Shown here in pieces: positions 51,408-58,837 of a DNA stretch of 64,000 bases. Within the stretch, counting starts at the first letter, position 1. Every line of letters starts with the position of its first letter. This DNA is from Parcubacteria group bacterium Gr01-1014_13 (GTDB taxonomy: Bacteria > Patescibacteria > ABY1 > Magasanikbacterales > GWA2-37-8): the NCBI GenBank assembly GCA_007376295.1, contig VMGB01000001.1:372001-436000 (forward strand), written 5' to 3'. The notes below the pieces were generated by a model. It searched no databases. It saw only the letters and a program-made list of their open reading frames with translations, and was not told the origin of the DNA. Both the position numbers and the translations under genes were made by a program.

Positions 51408-52283
51408 TTATTTGCTCAATATTTTTTTACGAGCATATTCTTCCGCAACCCGAATAGCGGCGCAAGTAATAATATCCAAATTGCCAGCATAGGCAGGCAA
51501 AAAATCGCCGCGGCCGACAACTTCAATAGTAACAGTAACTTTGCCTTTTTCAGCTGTCGGACCCATAGCCAAACGATAACCGGGCACATACTGCTGTATA
51601 GAAGCAGCCACTTCATTAATTTTCTTAGTTAAAGCTTCAATATTTGGCTCTGGAATTAAAGCATAAAGAGTATTATGCATTAAAATAGGCGGTTCAGCCG
51701 GATTTAAAATTAAAATCGCTTTGGCTTCCGGTACGCCGGAAAAACTTTTTAAGGCATTAGTAGTAGTATTAATATATTCTTCAATATTCGCTCTAGTGCC
51801 TGACCCAGCTGATTTGGAAGCAACACTACCGACAACTTCGATATATTTTGTTTCCGGATGAACTTCCATTATCGCTTTGGCAATTGGAATAAGTGTCTGA
51901 CCGCCACAGGTAACTAGATTGACGTTTGGCACTTCCAAAGCTTCGGCTAAATTTATAGCCGGTACGCACATCATACCGATTCTCGACGGAGTAAGGTCAA
52001 TAGTAAATTTGCCTAAATTTTTTAAAATAGGCGCATGTTCAGTATGATAAACAGCGCTGGTCGTATCAAAAACAATTTCACAGTAATCCGGATTATTGAT
52101 AATAGCCCCCAGAGAATCAAATGAAGTAGGTACGCCCATCGCCTTTGCCCGGGCAATACCTTCGGAGTCTTTATTTCGGCCGGTAAAAATTCCACATTCC
52201 AATACTTCGCTGCGGCCTACTTTATGCAACAAATCACTGCCAATATTTCCGGTACCGATTATGCCTACCTTAATTTTTTTCAT
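51408..52283 (-). CDS. mhpF: Acetaldehyde dehydrogenase (acylating)
   Basis: A 291-residue MhpF/DmpF-type enzyme: VGIIGTGNIGSDLLHKV Rossmann loop, DLTPSRIGMMCVPAINL, catalytic Cys in NLVTCGGQTLIPI, VVGSVASKSAGSGTRANIEEY, and NPAEPPILMHNTLYALI. It interconverts acetyl-CoA + NADH with acetaldehyde. In partner complexes acetaldehyde is channelled to or from the aldolase, whose gene is adjacent. In this operon it could feed acetaldehyde into 4-hydroxy-2-oxovalerate for the ThDP enzyme. Confidence 0.94.
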   Translation of the reverse strand: MKKIKVGIIGTGNIGSDLLHKVGRSEVLECGIFTGRNKDSEGIARAKAMGVPTSFDSLGAIINNPDYCEIVFDTTSAVYHTEHAPILKNLGKFTIDLTPSRIGMMCVPAINLAEALEVPNVNLVTCGGQTLIPIAKAIMEVHPETKYIEVVGSVASKSAGSGTRANIEEYINTTTNALKSFSGVPEAKAILILNPAEPPILMHNTLYALIPEPNIEALTKKINEVAASIQQYVPGYRLAMGPTAEKGKVTVTIEVVGRGDFLPAYAGNLDIITCAAIRVAEEYARKKILSK

Positions 52284-52288
52284 ACTCG

Positions 52289-53254
52289 TTACTTACTTTG
52301 CAGCTGGTCTTTGTACCATGAGTAGGTTTCTAAAATTCCTTGATTAAAATCGTATTTAGATTTCCATCCCAAAATCTTTTCTGCTTTCTCAAAATTTAAA
52401 CTCTGCTCCGGAATCTCATTTTTCTGATTATTCACTATTTTATACTCAATCTTCGCCCCAATAACCTGAGAAACTTTGGCAATCAAATCTAAAACAGAAA
52501 AATTAAAACCGGAACTAAAATTAAATGCCTCGCCTTTTGCTTTTTCCATCTGTTCAGCCAGAGAAATATACCCGTCTACAACATCTTTTACATAAACATA
52601 ATCACGTTTAAAATTACCATCGCTGCGCAGTTCTAACACTTCATTTTTGATGGCCGCCTTCATCATTCCTGGAACAATACGGTTGAAATTTAAATCGCCC
52701 GGACCAAAAATATTGCCGAAACGAGAAACTGTCACCGGCAGATTATATGTCTTGGCATAAGTGAGTGCTAAAAGGTCGGTGCAAGATTTGGAAACATCAT
52801 ATGGATGATCACCGCGCAGAGGCTGATCTTCAAGAGCAGTTAGGCAATCTTTACCATAGGCTTTGTCGCTTGAGGCGACTACAACACCATGGATATATGG
52901 TGACATCCTGGCTGCTTCCAAAATATGGACAGTACCCATAATGTTGGTGGCAAGCGTTTCATATGGATTTATGAAAGCGGTGGCCACGATTGGCTGGGCC
53001 GCAATATGAAAAATATAATTTACTTCGTATTTGGTAATAACATCGGCGATGCGTTCGCGATCTTTTAGGTCTCCATTTACCACAACTACCTTTTCATCAA
53101 AATTATTTTTAAAAAAATACGCTTCCGGATCACGGCTGCGCGAGAGCGCGATAATGCGGCCGGTATCCATGGACAAAAGACGTTCAATCAAATGCGAACC
53201 TACTAATCCAGTGGCTCCGGTTACCAAAATTGTTTTGCCGCGCAAATTGCTCAT
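52289..53254 (-). CDS. rfbG: CDP-glucose 4,6-dehydratase
   Basis: A 321-residue extended SDR: ILVTGATGLVGSHLIERLL, FHIAAQPIVATAFINPYETLATNIMGTVHILEAAR (AAQPxV is typical of RfbG), VASSDKAYG in place of TDE, YDVSKSCTDLLALTYA (YxxxK plus SCxDL) and SRFGNIFGPGDLNFNRIVPG. These match CDP-glucose 4,6-dehydratases better than RmlB or GalE. It acts on the product of RfbF, whose gene is 14 nt upstream, to give CDP-4-keto-6-deoxyglucose for RfbH. Confidence 0.87.
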   Translation of the reverse strand: MSNLRGKTILVTGATGLVGSHLIERLLSMDTGRIIALSRSRDPEAYFFKNNFDEKVVVVNGDLKDRERIADVITKYEVNYIFHIAAQPIVATAFINPYETLATNIMGTVHILEAARMSPYIHGVVVASSDKAYGKDCLTALEDQPLRGDHPYDVSKSCTDLLALTYAKTYNLPVTVSRFGNIFGPGDLNFNRIVPGMMKAAIKNEVLELRSDGNFKRDYVYVKDVVDGYISLAEQMEKAKGEAFNFSSGFNFSVLDLIAKVSQVIGAKIEYKIVNNQKNEIPEQSLNFEKAEKILGWKSKYDFNQGILETYSWYKDQLQSK

Positions 53255-53268
53255 ACTCTGCCTCTAAA

Positions 53269-54069
53269 TTAATTCTGCCAAATCTTCCAAAAAGGATCTT
53301 TGTGCCAATTCTCATTTAGTTCCTCTACTTCTTTGTATGTATCCATACACTTCCATTTTCCTTGGTGAGTATAGACCGATAACTCCCCTTTTTCTGCCAG
53401 CATTGGAAAAAGTGATTCAATCATGGTGCCTTCAGCAATCAAATCTAGCGCTTCCGGCTTAAAAACCATGAAGCCGCCATTTATAAAATCATTACCTCTT
53501 TCTTCTTCAGCACCACGGGTAACTTTGTGCTGAAAAAAATCAACTGCCTTTTTTGTATCGGGATGAATATTTAAAAATCCAAAACGACTAGCCGGACGCA
53601 CGGCGGTAATGGTCGCCAGAGTATTTTGTTTTTTATGAAAGTCCACTAATTCTTGGAGGTTTATATCAGCCACACCATCCCCATAAGTTATCATGACATC
53701 TTCACCCGGATTTAGGTGCTTTCGCAATTGACGAATACGTTCGCCGGTCAAACTGTTTAATCCGGTTTCGGCAAAAGTTATTTTGAAGTCATCACAATCA
53801 TTGTTGTGAAAGATTAGGTCGTTATTTTTGGTATGCAAAGTAAAATCATTGAGCAAACTGCGCCAATTCAAAAAGTACTCCTTTATCATGCTGCCTTTGT
53901 AACCAAGAGCCAGAACAAAATCATTAAATCCATGATGGGCATATATTTTCATGATGTGCCACAAAATCGGCTTGCCTCCAACTTCCACAAGCGGCTTTGG
54001 TTTAAATTCTGTTTCTTCTTTCATGCGGGTGCCGGTGCCGCCGCACAGAATGATTGTTTTCATAAGCAT
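53269..54069 (-). CDS. rfbF: Glucose-1-phosphate cytidylyltransferase
   Basis: A 266-residue nucleotidyltransferase with the RfbF signature TIILCGGTGTRMKEETEFKPKPLVEVGGKPILWHIMKIYAHHG, then ALGYKGSMIKEYF, ETGLNSLTGERI, MITYGDGVADINLQELVDFHK and ASRFGFLNI, FINGGFMVF. It makes CDP-glucose from CTP and glucose 1-phosphate, committing to 3,6-dideoxyhexose synthesis. Two in-frame ATGs (54069 and 54063) are possible; the second gives the usual MK start. It follows the Wzy/WaaL-like gene by 23 nt. Confidence 0.92.
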   Translation of the reverse strand: MLMKTIILCGGTGTRMKEETEFKPKPLVEVGGKPILWHIMKIYAHHGFNDFVLALGYKGSMIKEYFLNWRSLLNDFTLHTKNNDLIFHNNDCDDFKITFAETGLNSLTGERIRQLRKHLNPGEDVMITYGDGVADINLQELVDFHKKQNTLATITAVRPASRFGFLNIHPDTKKAVDFFQHKVTRGAEEERGNDFINGGFMVFKPEALDLIAEGTMIESLFPMLAEKGELSVYTHQGKWKCMDTYKEVEELNENWHKDPFWKIWQN

Positions 54070-54092
54070 TTTATTGTCATCTCAAACCAATT

Positions 54093-56165
54093 CTACTTTA
54101 TTGTCTGCTTGCCTCCCGAAACTTCTGGTGCCAGAATTTGCTGTATTACACTCTGTTCTTCCGGCTTAAAAACCACTCCATTTTTTTCAGCTAAATTTAG
54201 GACTTCTATCGCCTGAGGCATTTTTCCAAGCAGTCTGTATAAATAAGCTAGACGCCAATAACCCTCGCTTACTTTCGGATCATCATCAATAGTTTGTTTC
54301 AATAATTTTACAGCATCATCAGTTTTCCCAATCTGCAAGTAAAAATTAGCCAAATTGTAAATTATTTGTTGACGCTTAGGAGAATAACTCAACGCTATTT
54401 CCAAATTGTCTCCATATAATTCAATGTAACTTGGATCATTGGTTATAGAATAACCGGCCTGGCCTAACTGGCTTAAGGTCAGGTAATTTCTTATATCATA
54501 CGGATGCAGAATAACATTTGCCTGCATCGCTTCAATCCCTATTTTTAATATTTCCATGCGTTGATCTTTGTTAAGTTTATTGTTTTCACTGTTTAAAACT
54601 TGACCAACGGTACGCGTTATATCACTGCGGATATCATCGATATGAGGTGAATTAAAGGCTAAAGCGGATTTCATGGCCTCTATGCCTTGCGCTGGCTGAT
54701 TAGTTAAGTACTTTAAAGCATCAAGCGTTTTCATATTCGCTCTGGCCGGTTGGATTTCAAAAATAAATATTGATAACAAGACTAATAAGCTTGTGGTGAC
54801 CATCGCGCCTGAACCGATAGTTTTGTTCAAAGAAATATTCCCGGCTTTGCCATTATTTTTTGTTCCGTTAACAACCAACTCTTCCCGTTTTAAAGATAAA
54901 CTGCCAACCATAGCCAACCAGAACATGAAATATAAGTATGAGGTTGGATTTTCAAACACCGTAACATTCTGCACAAGATGAGCAACTAAAAATGAAATTC
55001 CAATCACGGCTATATGCAAATCTAAAATCTGTTTCCTTCTGGCCCATACCAAAGTAAAGATGGCGGCAAAAAAGATAAGCAGATAACTGGCTAGACCAAA
55101 TGCTCCCTGCACGGCCAAAGTATTCATTATAATATTGTGGGCGTTATCAAACCATGTTTCACCGTAACCAAACTGTAAAGATCGAGATTGATAATTCTTG
55201 TTAAAAGCATAAAAGAAATTATTCGGACCCCAACCAAAAACTGGTTTTTCTTTCCAACTCTCTATAGCCACTTCCCACGCTATCCAACGAGGACTGTTTT
55301 TAATACCTTCTAAGGAAGTATTCAAAGTACGGCCAACAGCCGGGATATTTTGCACAAAACTTGTCTGTCTAAAAGCATAAAGCACAGAAATGACCGCAAC
55401 CCCGGCCACAGCTACGCCCACCAGAATCTTTCTTGTTTTAGGAAAATCACGCAAAACGATAATATAGCCAAGTAAAGCCACACCCATACCGGCAACCAAA
55501 CCAAGTATTGACCCGCGAGTGCCGCTGAAAAACATGCCTAACAAAGCTAAGAAACCCGCCCCTACTTCTAACCACTTCCAGGTTTTATTTTGTTCTTTAA
55601 TAAAAAGTAAAAACGAAACAAAAATTAGAAACAGGCCATAACCACCCACATAAATTGAGTTTCCTAAAGTGCTCGCGACTCTGCTAATGTCCTGATTCAG
55701 CAATAAACCAACTTTGAAATGCTGAATAACGCCAATAAACATCGCGACCGAACCAGCTAACAAAAATACTTTTAAAGCCTTATTCCAATCTGTCCAATTT
55801 TTAAATACTGAACTGCAGATGAAATAATAAGCAACATAATGAAAGATGGTAAATAGTCCCAACATTCTTTCGTGATTATCCCAAAAACTATGATAAGGAT
55901 CTACGCCGACAAAAGTAGAGATAGCAAAACTGACCAAAAAGGTGGCTAATGCCAAATTTAACAGAGAAAATTTTGGCTTAAACTCCTGCCAATTAATAAG
56001 CAGTAACAAGATGTAACAACCGATCATTACTGTCACTAGCGACCGAAACAATAAAATTTTGGGTACGATAAAAGGAAAAATAAAGGACATGGGCAGAACT
56101 AGCAGCGGCACAAAAAAGGTCGCATACATTAAAAACTTGATGGCTTTAACTAGATTTTGCTTCAT
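54093..56165 (-). CDS. O-antigen ligase/polymerase (Wzy/WaaL family) with C-terminal TPR domain
   Basis: A 690-residue protein. Residues 1 to about 470 contain about twelve membrane segments with the O-antigen-ligase loop: FFSGTRGSILGLVAG, then a large external loop with FGWGPNNFFYAFNKNY and WFDNAHNIIMNTLAVQG, the expected catalytic-histidine region. Residues about 500-680 are soluble and helical with TPR-like repeats (RQQIIYNLANFYLQIGKTDDAVKLLKQ, GYWRLAYLYRLLGKMPQAIEVL). The enzyme polymerises or ligates lipid-linked oligosaccharides; WaaL proteins with TPR tails also serve as protein glycosyltransferases. First gene of the CDP-sugar operon. Confidence 0.88.
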   Translation of the reverse strand: MKQNLVKAIKFLMYATFFVPLLVLPMSFIFPFIVPKILLFRSLVTVMIGCYILLLLINWQEFKPKFSLLNLALATFLVSFAISTFVGVDPYHSFWDNHERMLGLFTIFHYVAYYFICSSVFKNWTDWNKALKVFLLAGSVAMFIGVIQHFKVGLLLNQDISRVASTLGNSIYVGGYGLFLIFVSFLLFIKEQNKTWKWLEVGAGFLALLGMFFSGTRGSILGLVAGMGVALLGYIIVLRDFPKTRKILVGVAVAGVAVISVLYAFRQTSFVQNIPAVGRTLNTSLEGIKNSPRWIAWEVAIESWKEKPVFGWGPNNFFYAFNKNYQSRSLQFGYGETWFDNAHNIIMNTLAVQGAFGLASYLLIFFAAIFTLVWARRKQILDLHIAVIGISFLVAHLVQNVTVFENPTSYLYFMFWLAMVGSLSLKREELVVNGTKNNGKAGNISLNKTIGSGAMVTTSLLVLLSIFIFEIQPARANMKTLDALKYLTNQPAQGIEAMKSALAFNSPHIDDIRSDITRTVGQVLNSENNKLNKDQRMEILKIGIEAMQANVILHPYDIRNYLTLSQLGQAGYSITNDPSYIELYGDNLEIALSYSPKRQQIIYNLANFYLQIGKTDDAVKLLKQTIDDDPKVSEGYWRLAYLYRLLGKMPQAIEVLNLAEKNGVVFKPEEQSVIQQILAPEVSGGKQTIK

Positions 56166-56170
56166 AAGAT

Positions 56171-56210
56171 ATTTAAAAAAGGCTTAAAAGGCTCGAAAGG
56201 CCTAAAAAGC
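56171..56210 (-). repeat. Short imperfect AAGCCTTTT-type repeats in the operon leader
   Basis: Between promoter and Wzy/WaaL start codon the leader reads as four imperfect copies of a (A)GCCTTTT/GCTTTTT unit. Function unknown; it may only reflect slippage. Confidence 0.4.
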
Positions 56211-56235
56211 TTGATTGATTAAAATTACACTAAAT

Positions 56236-56264
56236 ATATTAGCTGTTTTTGCCTAAAATGTCAA
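56236..56264 (-). promoter_or_regulatory. Promoter of the CDP-branched-sugar operon
   Basis: Minus strand TTGACA (56259-56264), 17-base spacer, TAATAT (56236-56241). The -35 lies in the last codons of the permease gene. The leader is about 65 nt. Confidence 0.75.
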
Positions 56265-57356
56265 ATATCTGGACGCATCCAAATCACCCTTTTTTCTGGC
56301 TTTCCAGCAGACAATTATGATCACAATTGCCTCAATGGCAATAAAAACCCCTCCGGCGAAGCTTAAAACATATATAAACCGCCTAAACCCGGCTAAAAAT
56401 AACAAAATCGGCACCGAAATAACCAAAAACTCGGCCAAAATTTTGTTCAGTTTATTGTCCCAAACAAGATTTTGTTTCAAAGCAATGCCAGAACCGATAA
56501 ATCCTGTGGTCATGGCTAAAATAGCAAAAATATTCCCTAAAACCAGAACCCCATCTCCAAATCTAGCACCCAAACCAATCGTTGCAATTTCGGAAGTTTG
56601 CAAGCCGCTCGACCCGACTACAGCCAAAGCAAAAAGTATGTATACCCCCACCGGGATAAGCGAACCAATAATTAAAGCTTTCCTAAAATGGCGCTGACTG
56701 CGAGGCAAAAGCGCGTGCGCCTCTACTACAGCCGCTGTACCGTTCAAAGCAAAAAGGATCACGCCATATGGCAAAAACATTTTAGTTACATCTGTGTAAA
56801 TCCAATTTGAAAATTTAAAATCTCTGAAAAGATAAAAAGATAACCCGCAGATTATACTAATAACAATAAAGCTCAAAACTTTTTCCACGCTTTTTATGGT
56901 TTGCAGGCCCCGCCAAACAATAATACTGGCAATGCTCCAAAAAATTACGCTCCAGACGACCGGATTGCCACCAAACAAAGCCGACAGAGATTGCCCTTCA
57001 CCGATAATGTAGGCGAGCAATGCGCTATAAGAAGCAAGAATAATAATTACATTAAGAAAATATTTAACCCACTTGCCCAAATACTTTCCGGCCAAACCGG
57101 GAATTTGCAGAGACTCGTTAGTGCGTACCGCTATCTCGCCCAATACCAAATTTAAAAAAAGCATTATCAAACCAAGCCCCACAATATAAGCAATGCCTAT
57201 TTTTAGTCCGACCTGCGCCACTACATAGGGAATACCCAAAACACCGGCGCCGATGGTCATGCCGGTAATCATAAAAATCGCATCCGCCATTGAAGCGGCC
57301 GGTTTATAAACACCTTGATGCAAAATAATTTTTTTCTCTTCAAGCTGGGTTTGCAT
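56253..57356 (-). CDS. Amino acid permease (aromatic/hydroxy amino acid or APC-type transporter)
   Basis: A 367-residue membrane protein with about eleven spans. The first span has MITGMTIGAGVLGIPYVVAQVG, the unwound-helix G-x-G-x-L-x-P motif of Trp/Tyr permease and AAAP-type LeuT-fold transporters; LNGTAAVVEAHALL is in the sixth-span region. It would import amino acids by proton or sodium symport, sensible for a scavenging cell. Its promoter has an extended -10 six bases from the ATG, suggesting a leaderless mRNA. Confidence 0.85.
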   Translation of the reverse strand: MQTQLEEKKIILHQGVYKPAASMADAIFMITGMTIGAGVLGIPYVVAQVGLKIGIAYIVGLGLIMLFLNLVLGEIAVRTNESLQIPGLAGKYLGKWVKYFLNVIIILASYSALLAYIIGEGQSLSALFGGNPVVWSVIFWSIASIIVWRGLQTIKSVEKVLSFIVISIICGLSFYLFRDFKFSNWIYTDVTKMFLPYGVILFALNGTAAVVEAHALLPRSQRHFRKALIIGSLIPVGVYILFALAVVGSSGLQTSEIATIGLGARFGDGVLVLGNIFAILAMTTGFIGSGIALKQNLVWDNKLNKILAEFLVISVPILLFLAGFRRFIYVLSFAGGVFIAIEAIVIIIVCWKARKKGDLDASRYLTF

Positions 57357-57362
57357 GAAGAT

Positions 57363-57371
57363 ATTATAGCA
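57363..57371 (-). promoter_or_regulatory. Extended -10 promoter of the permease gene (leaderless)
   Basis: Minus strand TGCTATAAT with TATAAT at 57363-57368, no recognisable -35 because the upstream terminator occupies that place. Only six bases separate it from the ATG at 57356. Confidence 0.6.
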
Positions 57372-57407
57372 TAAAAAAAATTAGAGACGAAGTTGCTACT
57401 TCGTCTC
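57372..57407 (-). terminator. Terminator of the 233-residue membrane-anchored protein gene
   Basis: Minus-strand perfect 10-bp stem GAGACGAAGT/ACTTCGTCTC with a four-base loop and a following run of T with TAATTTTTTTT. The same two arms recur at 58196-58219. Confidence 0.9.
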
Positions 57408-57424
57408 ATTTTGTCTTCTCCTAA

Positions 57425-58126
57425 TTACTCTTCTTTTTCCTTTATTGCGCCCTCTGCCTGTGCCACCGCTCTTTCTAGGGGCATTAAGCAAACTTGTACA
57501 CCATCAACAGTGCTAGTAAACGGGAAATACTGAAAATCATCAACCTTTAACTGTAGCACTTCGGGATCAAATCCCAGACATACAGCATTGGGATATTTAT
57601 CATGCCTGATGGGACCAATGTAAGTTACCCATGACCTACCTTCAAATACTTCTGCCAGCTTGTCGGCAACTTGGTACACCTTTTCTCCAAGCGCTACAGG
57701 CCTTCCTTCCATAATATAAAGACGAACTTGTATACCGTCCACTTCTTTACTATCAGGGAAATATTTAAACTGCGCAGCTGTTAGTTTAAACGCGTCGGCA
57801 AACACCCGGAGCTGCACAATGCAGCCGTACTTTTGATCTGGCATAACACCCATACCCGCAAACCAATCCTGCCCTTGAAATATTGGAGCAATATTTTTCG
57901 CCACTTCTTTTGCCTTTTCAAAAGAAATCAGAGATGGTGGGGGCAAAACTGCATCCACAGCCGACCTATTTTTGAGTTCGTCAGATAAGACGGCCTTTTC
58001 TGTTTCCGTTTCTGGTTTAATAAGTCCGCCGCCAGATGGCTTCCATTTCGCCAACTTGGCCATAATGATTCCCAGCAGAATAAACACTCCGAGACAAGCA
58101 ATTACGATCCATCCATTTTTGTCCAT
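57425..58126 (-). CDS. Membrane-anchored protein with an internally duplicated domain, unknown function
   Basis: A 233-residue protein with one N-terminal membrane helix (about 6-24, WIVIACLGVFILLGIIM) and a basic stop-transfer KLAKWK, so the rest is cytoplasmic or extracellular depending on topology. Residues about 75-147 and 153-225 are two copies of one domain. Both contain VA..(I/L)A.(I/V)F.G..W, then FK/FQ-YFP and V-DG-(I/V)QV. I recognise no family. Single-gene unit with promoter, AAGGAG Shine-Dalgarno (9 nt spacing) and strong terminator. Confidence 0.82.
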   Translation of the reverse strand: MDKNGWIVIACLGVFILLGIIMAKLAKWKPSGGGLIKPETETEKAVLSDELKNRSAVDAVLPPPSLISFEKAKEVAKNIAPIFQGQDWFAGMGVMPDQKYGCIVQLRVFADAFKLTAAQFKYFPDSKEVDGIQVRLYIMEGRPVALGEKVYQVADKLAEVFEGRSWVTYIGPIRHDKYPNAVCLGFDPEVLQLKVDDFQYFPFTSTVDGVQVCLMPLERAVAQAEGAIKEKEE

Positions 58127-58151
58127 TTTCTTTTTCTCCTTGTTAAACCAG

Positions 58152-58180
58152 ATTATGGCTTAAATTTTTTAAAAGGTCAA
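58152..58180 (-). promoter_or_regulatory. Promoter of the duplicated-domain gene
   Basis: Minus strand TTGACC (58175-58180), 17-base spacer, CATAAT (58152-58157), with AAGGAG following at 58136-58141. Confidence 0.65.
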
Positions 58181-58186
58181 GTTGGT

Positions 58187-58219
58187 AAAAAATAAGAGAC
58201 GAAGTTATTACTTCGTCTC
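58187..58219 (-). terminator. Terminator of the 86-residue membrane protein gene
   Basis: Minus-strand perfect 10-bp stem GAGACGAAGT/ACTTCGTCTC, loop AATA, then TTATTTTTT. Arms are identical to those of the terminator at 57384-57407. Confidence 0.9.
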
Positions 58220-58232
58220 TGAACACGTCCCC

Positions 58233-58493
58233 TTACTGACCGCTTGGCTGCTCTGTTGCCTCTGCCTGCGGCACAGTTTTTTCTGCCGGAGCTTCAACAG
58301 CTACATCTACGTTTGCTTCAACAACGCCAGAAACCAACTTGTTTTTGGCTTCATCAACAGCTTTTATCGTAGCTTCATTGGCCGTTGGCTGGGACTTGTC
58401 AGGTGCATTTTTAAGCATATGGCCAGCCCATAAAGGCATGCCTAATCCAAAGACCCCCATAAGTATAAGAACAACTACTTCCCAGGTCTCCAT
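58233..58493 (-). CDS. Small single-span membrane protein, unknown function
   Basis: An 86-residue protein: short METWE start, one hydrophobic helix (VVVLILMGVFGLGMPLWAG), then a soluble tail rich in Ala, Glu, Val and Pro ending EATEQPSGQ. No recognised family. The open frame reaches back to 58535, but that start would lie inside the promoter; the ATG at 58491-58493 has AGGGGG eight nt upstream and is chosen. It shares promoter style, strong Shine-Dalgarno and an identical terminator stem with the next gene, so the two may be functionally related. Confidence 0.75.
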   Translation of the reverse strand: METWEVVVLILMGVFGLGMPLWAGHMLKNAPDKSQPTANEATIKAVDEAKNKLVSGVVEANVDVAVEAPAEKTVPQAEATEQPSGQ

Positions 58494-58514
58494 GTGTGTT
58501 TCCCCCTTAGCCCG

Positions 58515-58543
58515 ACTATACCTTAAATCGGACAAAAAATCAA
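58515..58543 (-). promoter_or_regulatory. Promoter of the 86-residue protein gene
   Basis: Minus strand TTGATT (58538-58543), 17-base spacer, TATAGT (58515-58520). Confidence 0.65.
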
Positions 58544-58558
58544 GGGTTGGACCAAAAC

Positions 58559-58586
58559 AAAAAAGACCGTAAAATTACGATCTTTT
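58559..58586 (-). terminator. Terminator of the tRNA-Lys/tRNA-Val unit
   Basis: Minus-strand AAAGATCGTAA/TTACGGTCTTT, eleven pairs with one wobble, followed by a T run, five bases after the tRNA-Val 3' end. Confidence 0.8.
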
Positions 58587-58590
58587 TTTG

Positions 58591-58664
58591 TAGGCGCTTA
58601 GGGATTCGAACCCTAGACCTCCTCGGTGTAAACGAGGCGCTCTAACCAACTGAGCTAAACGCCC
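58591..58664 (-). tRNA. tRNA-Val (anticodon UAC)
   Basis: Minus-strand cloverleaf of 74 nt. Acceptor GGGCGTT pairs with AGCGCCT (two G-U), D arm GCTC/GAGC, anticodon stem CCTCG/CGAGG with loop TTTACAC (anticodon TAC), T arm TAGGG/CCCTA around TTCGAAT, discriminator A. CCA is not encoded. Confidence 0.93.
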
Positions 58665-58708
58665 GAAAAAATATTCTTGCCACACAAATAATAAAAAATT
58701 ATTTGTTG

Positions 58709-58781
58709 TGGGTCGGCTGGGGATCGAACCCAGGACCACTGCCTTAAAAGGGCATTGCTCTACCAGCTGAGCTACCGACCC
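58709..58781 (-). tRNA. tRNA-Lys (anticodon UUU)
   Basis: Minus-strand cloverleaf of 73 nt. Acceptor GGGTCGG/CCGACCC, D arm GCTC/GAGC, anticodon loop CTTTTAA (anticodon TTT), T arm CTGGG/CCCAG around TTCGATC, discriminator A. CCA is not encoded. It precedes tRNA-Val by 44 nt in the same direction. Confidence 0.93.
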
Positions 58782-58807
58782 AAATTGTTCAATTTAGTAA
58801 TTTAAAT

Positions 58808-58834
58808 ACTATACTAATTTAATAAAAAAATCAA
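58808..58834 (-). promoter_or_regulatory. Candidate promoter of the tRNA unit
   Basis: Minus strand TTGATT (58829-58834), 15-base spacer, TATAGT (58808-58813), 27 nt before tRNA-Lys. The short spacer is suboptimal. Confidence 0.45.
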
Positions 58835-58837
58835 GGG

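Noticed and set aside
58494..58535. Longer start of the 86-residue membrane protein at 58535
   Set aside because: The region contains the -10 box TATAGT and the AGGGGG ribosome site, so it is promoter and leader rather than coding.
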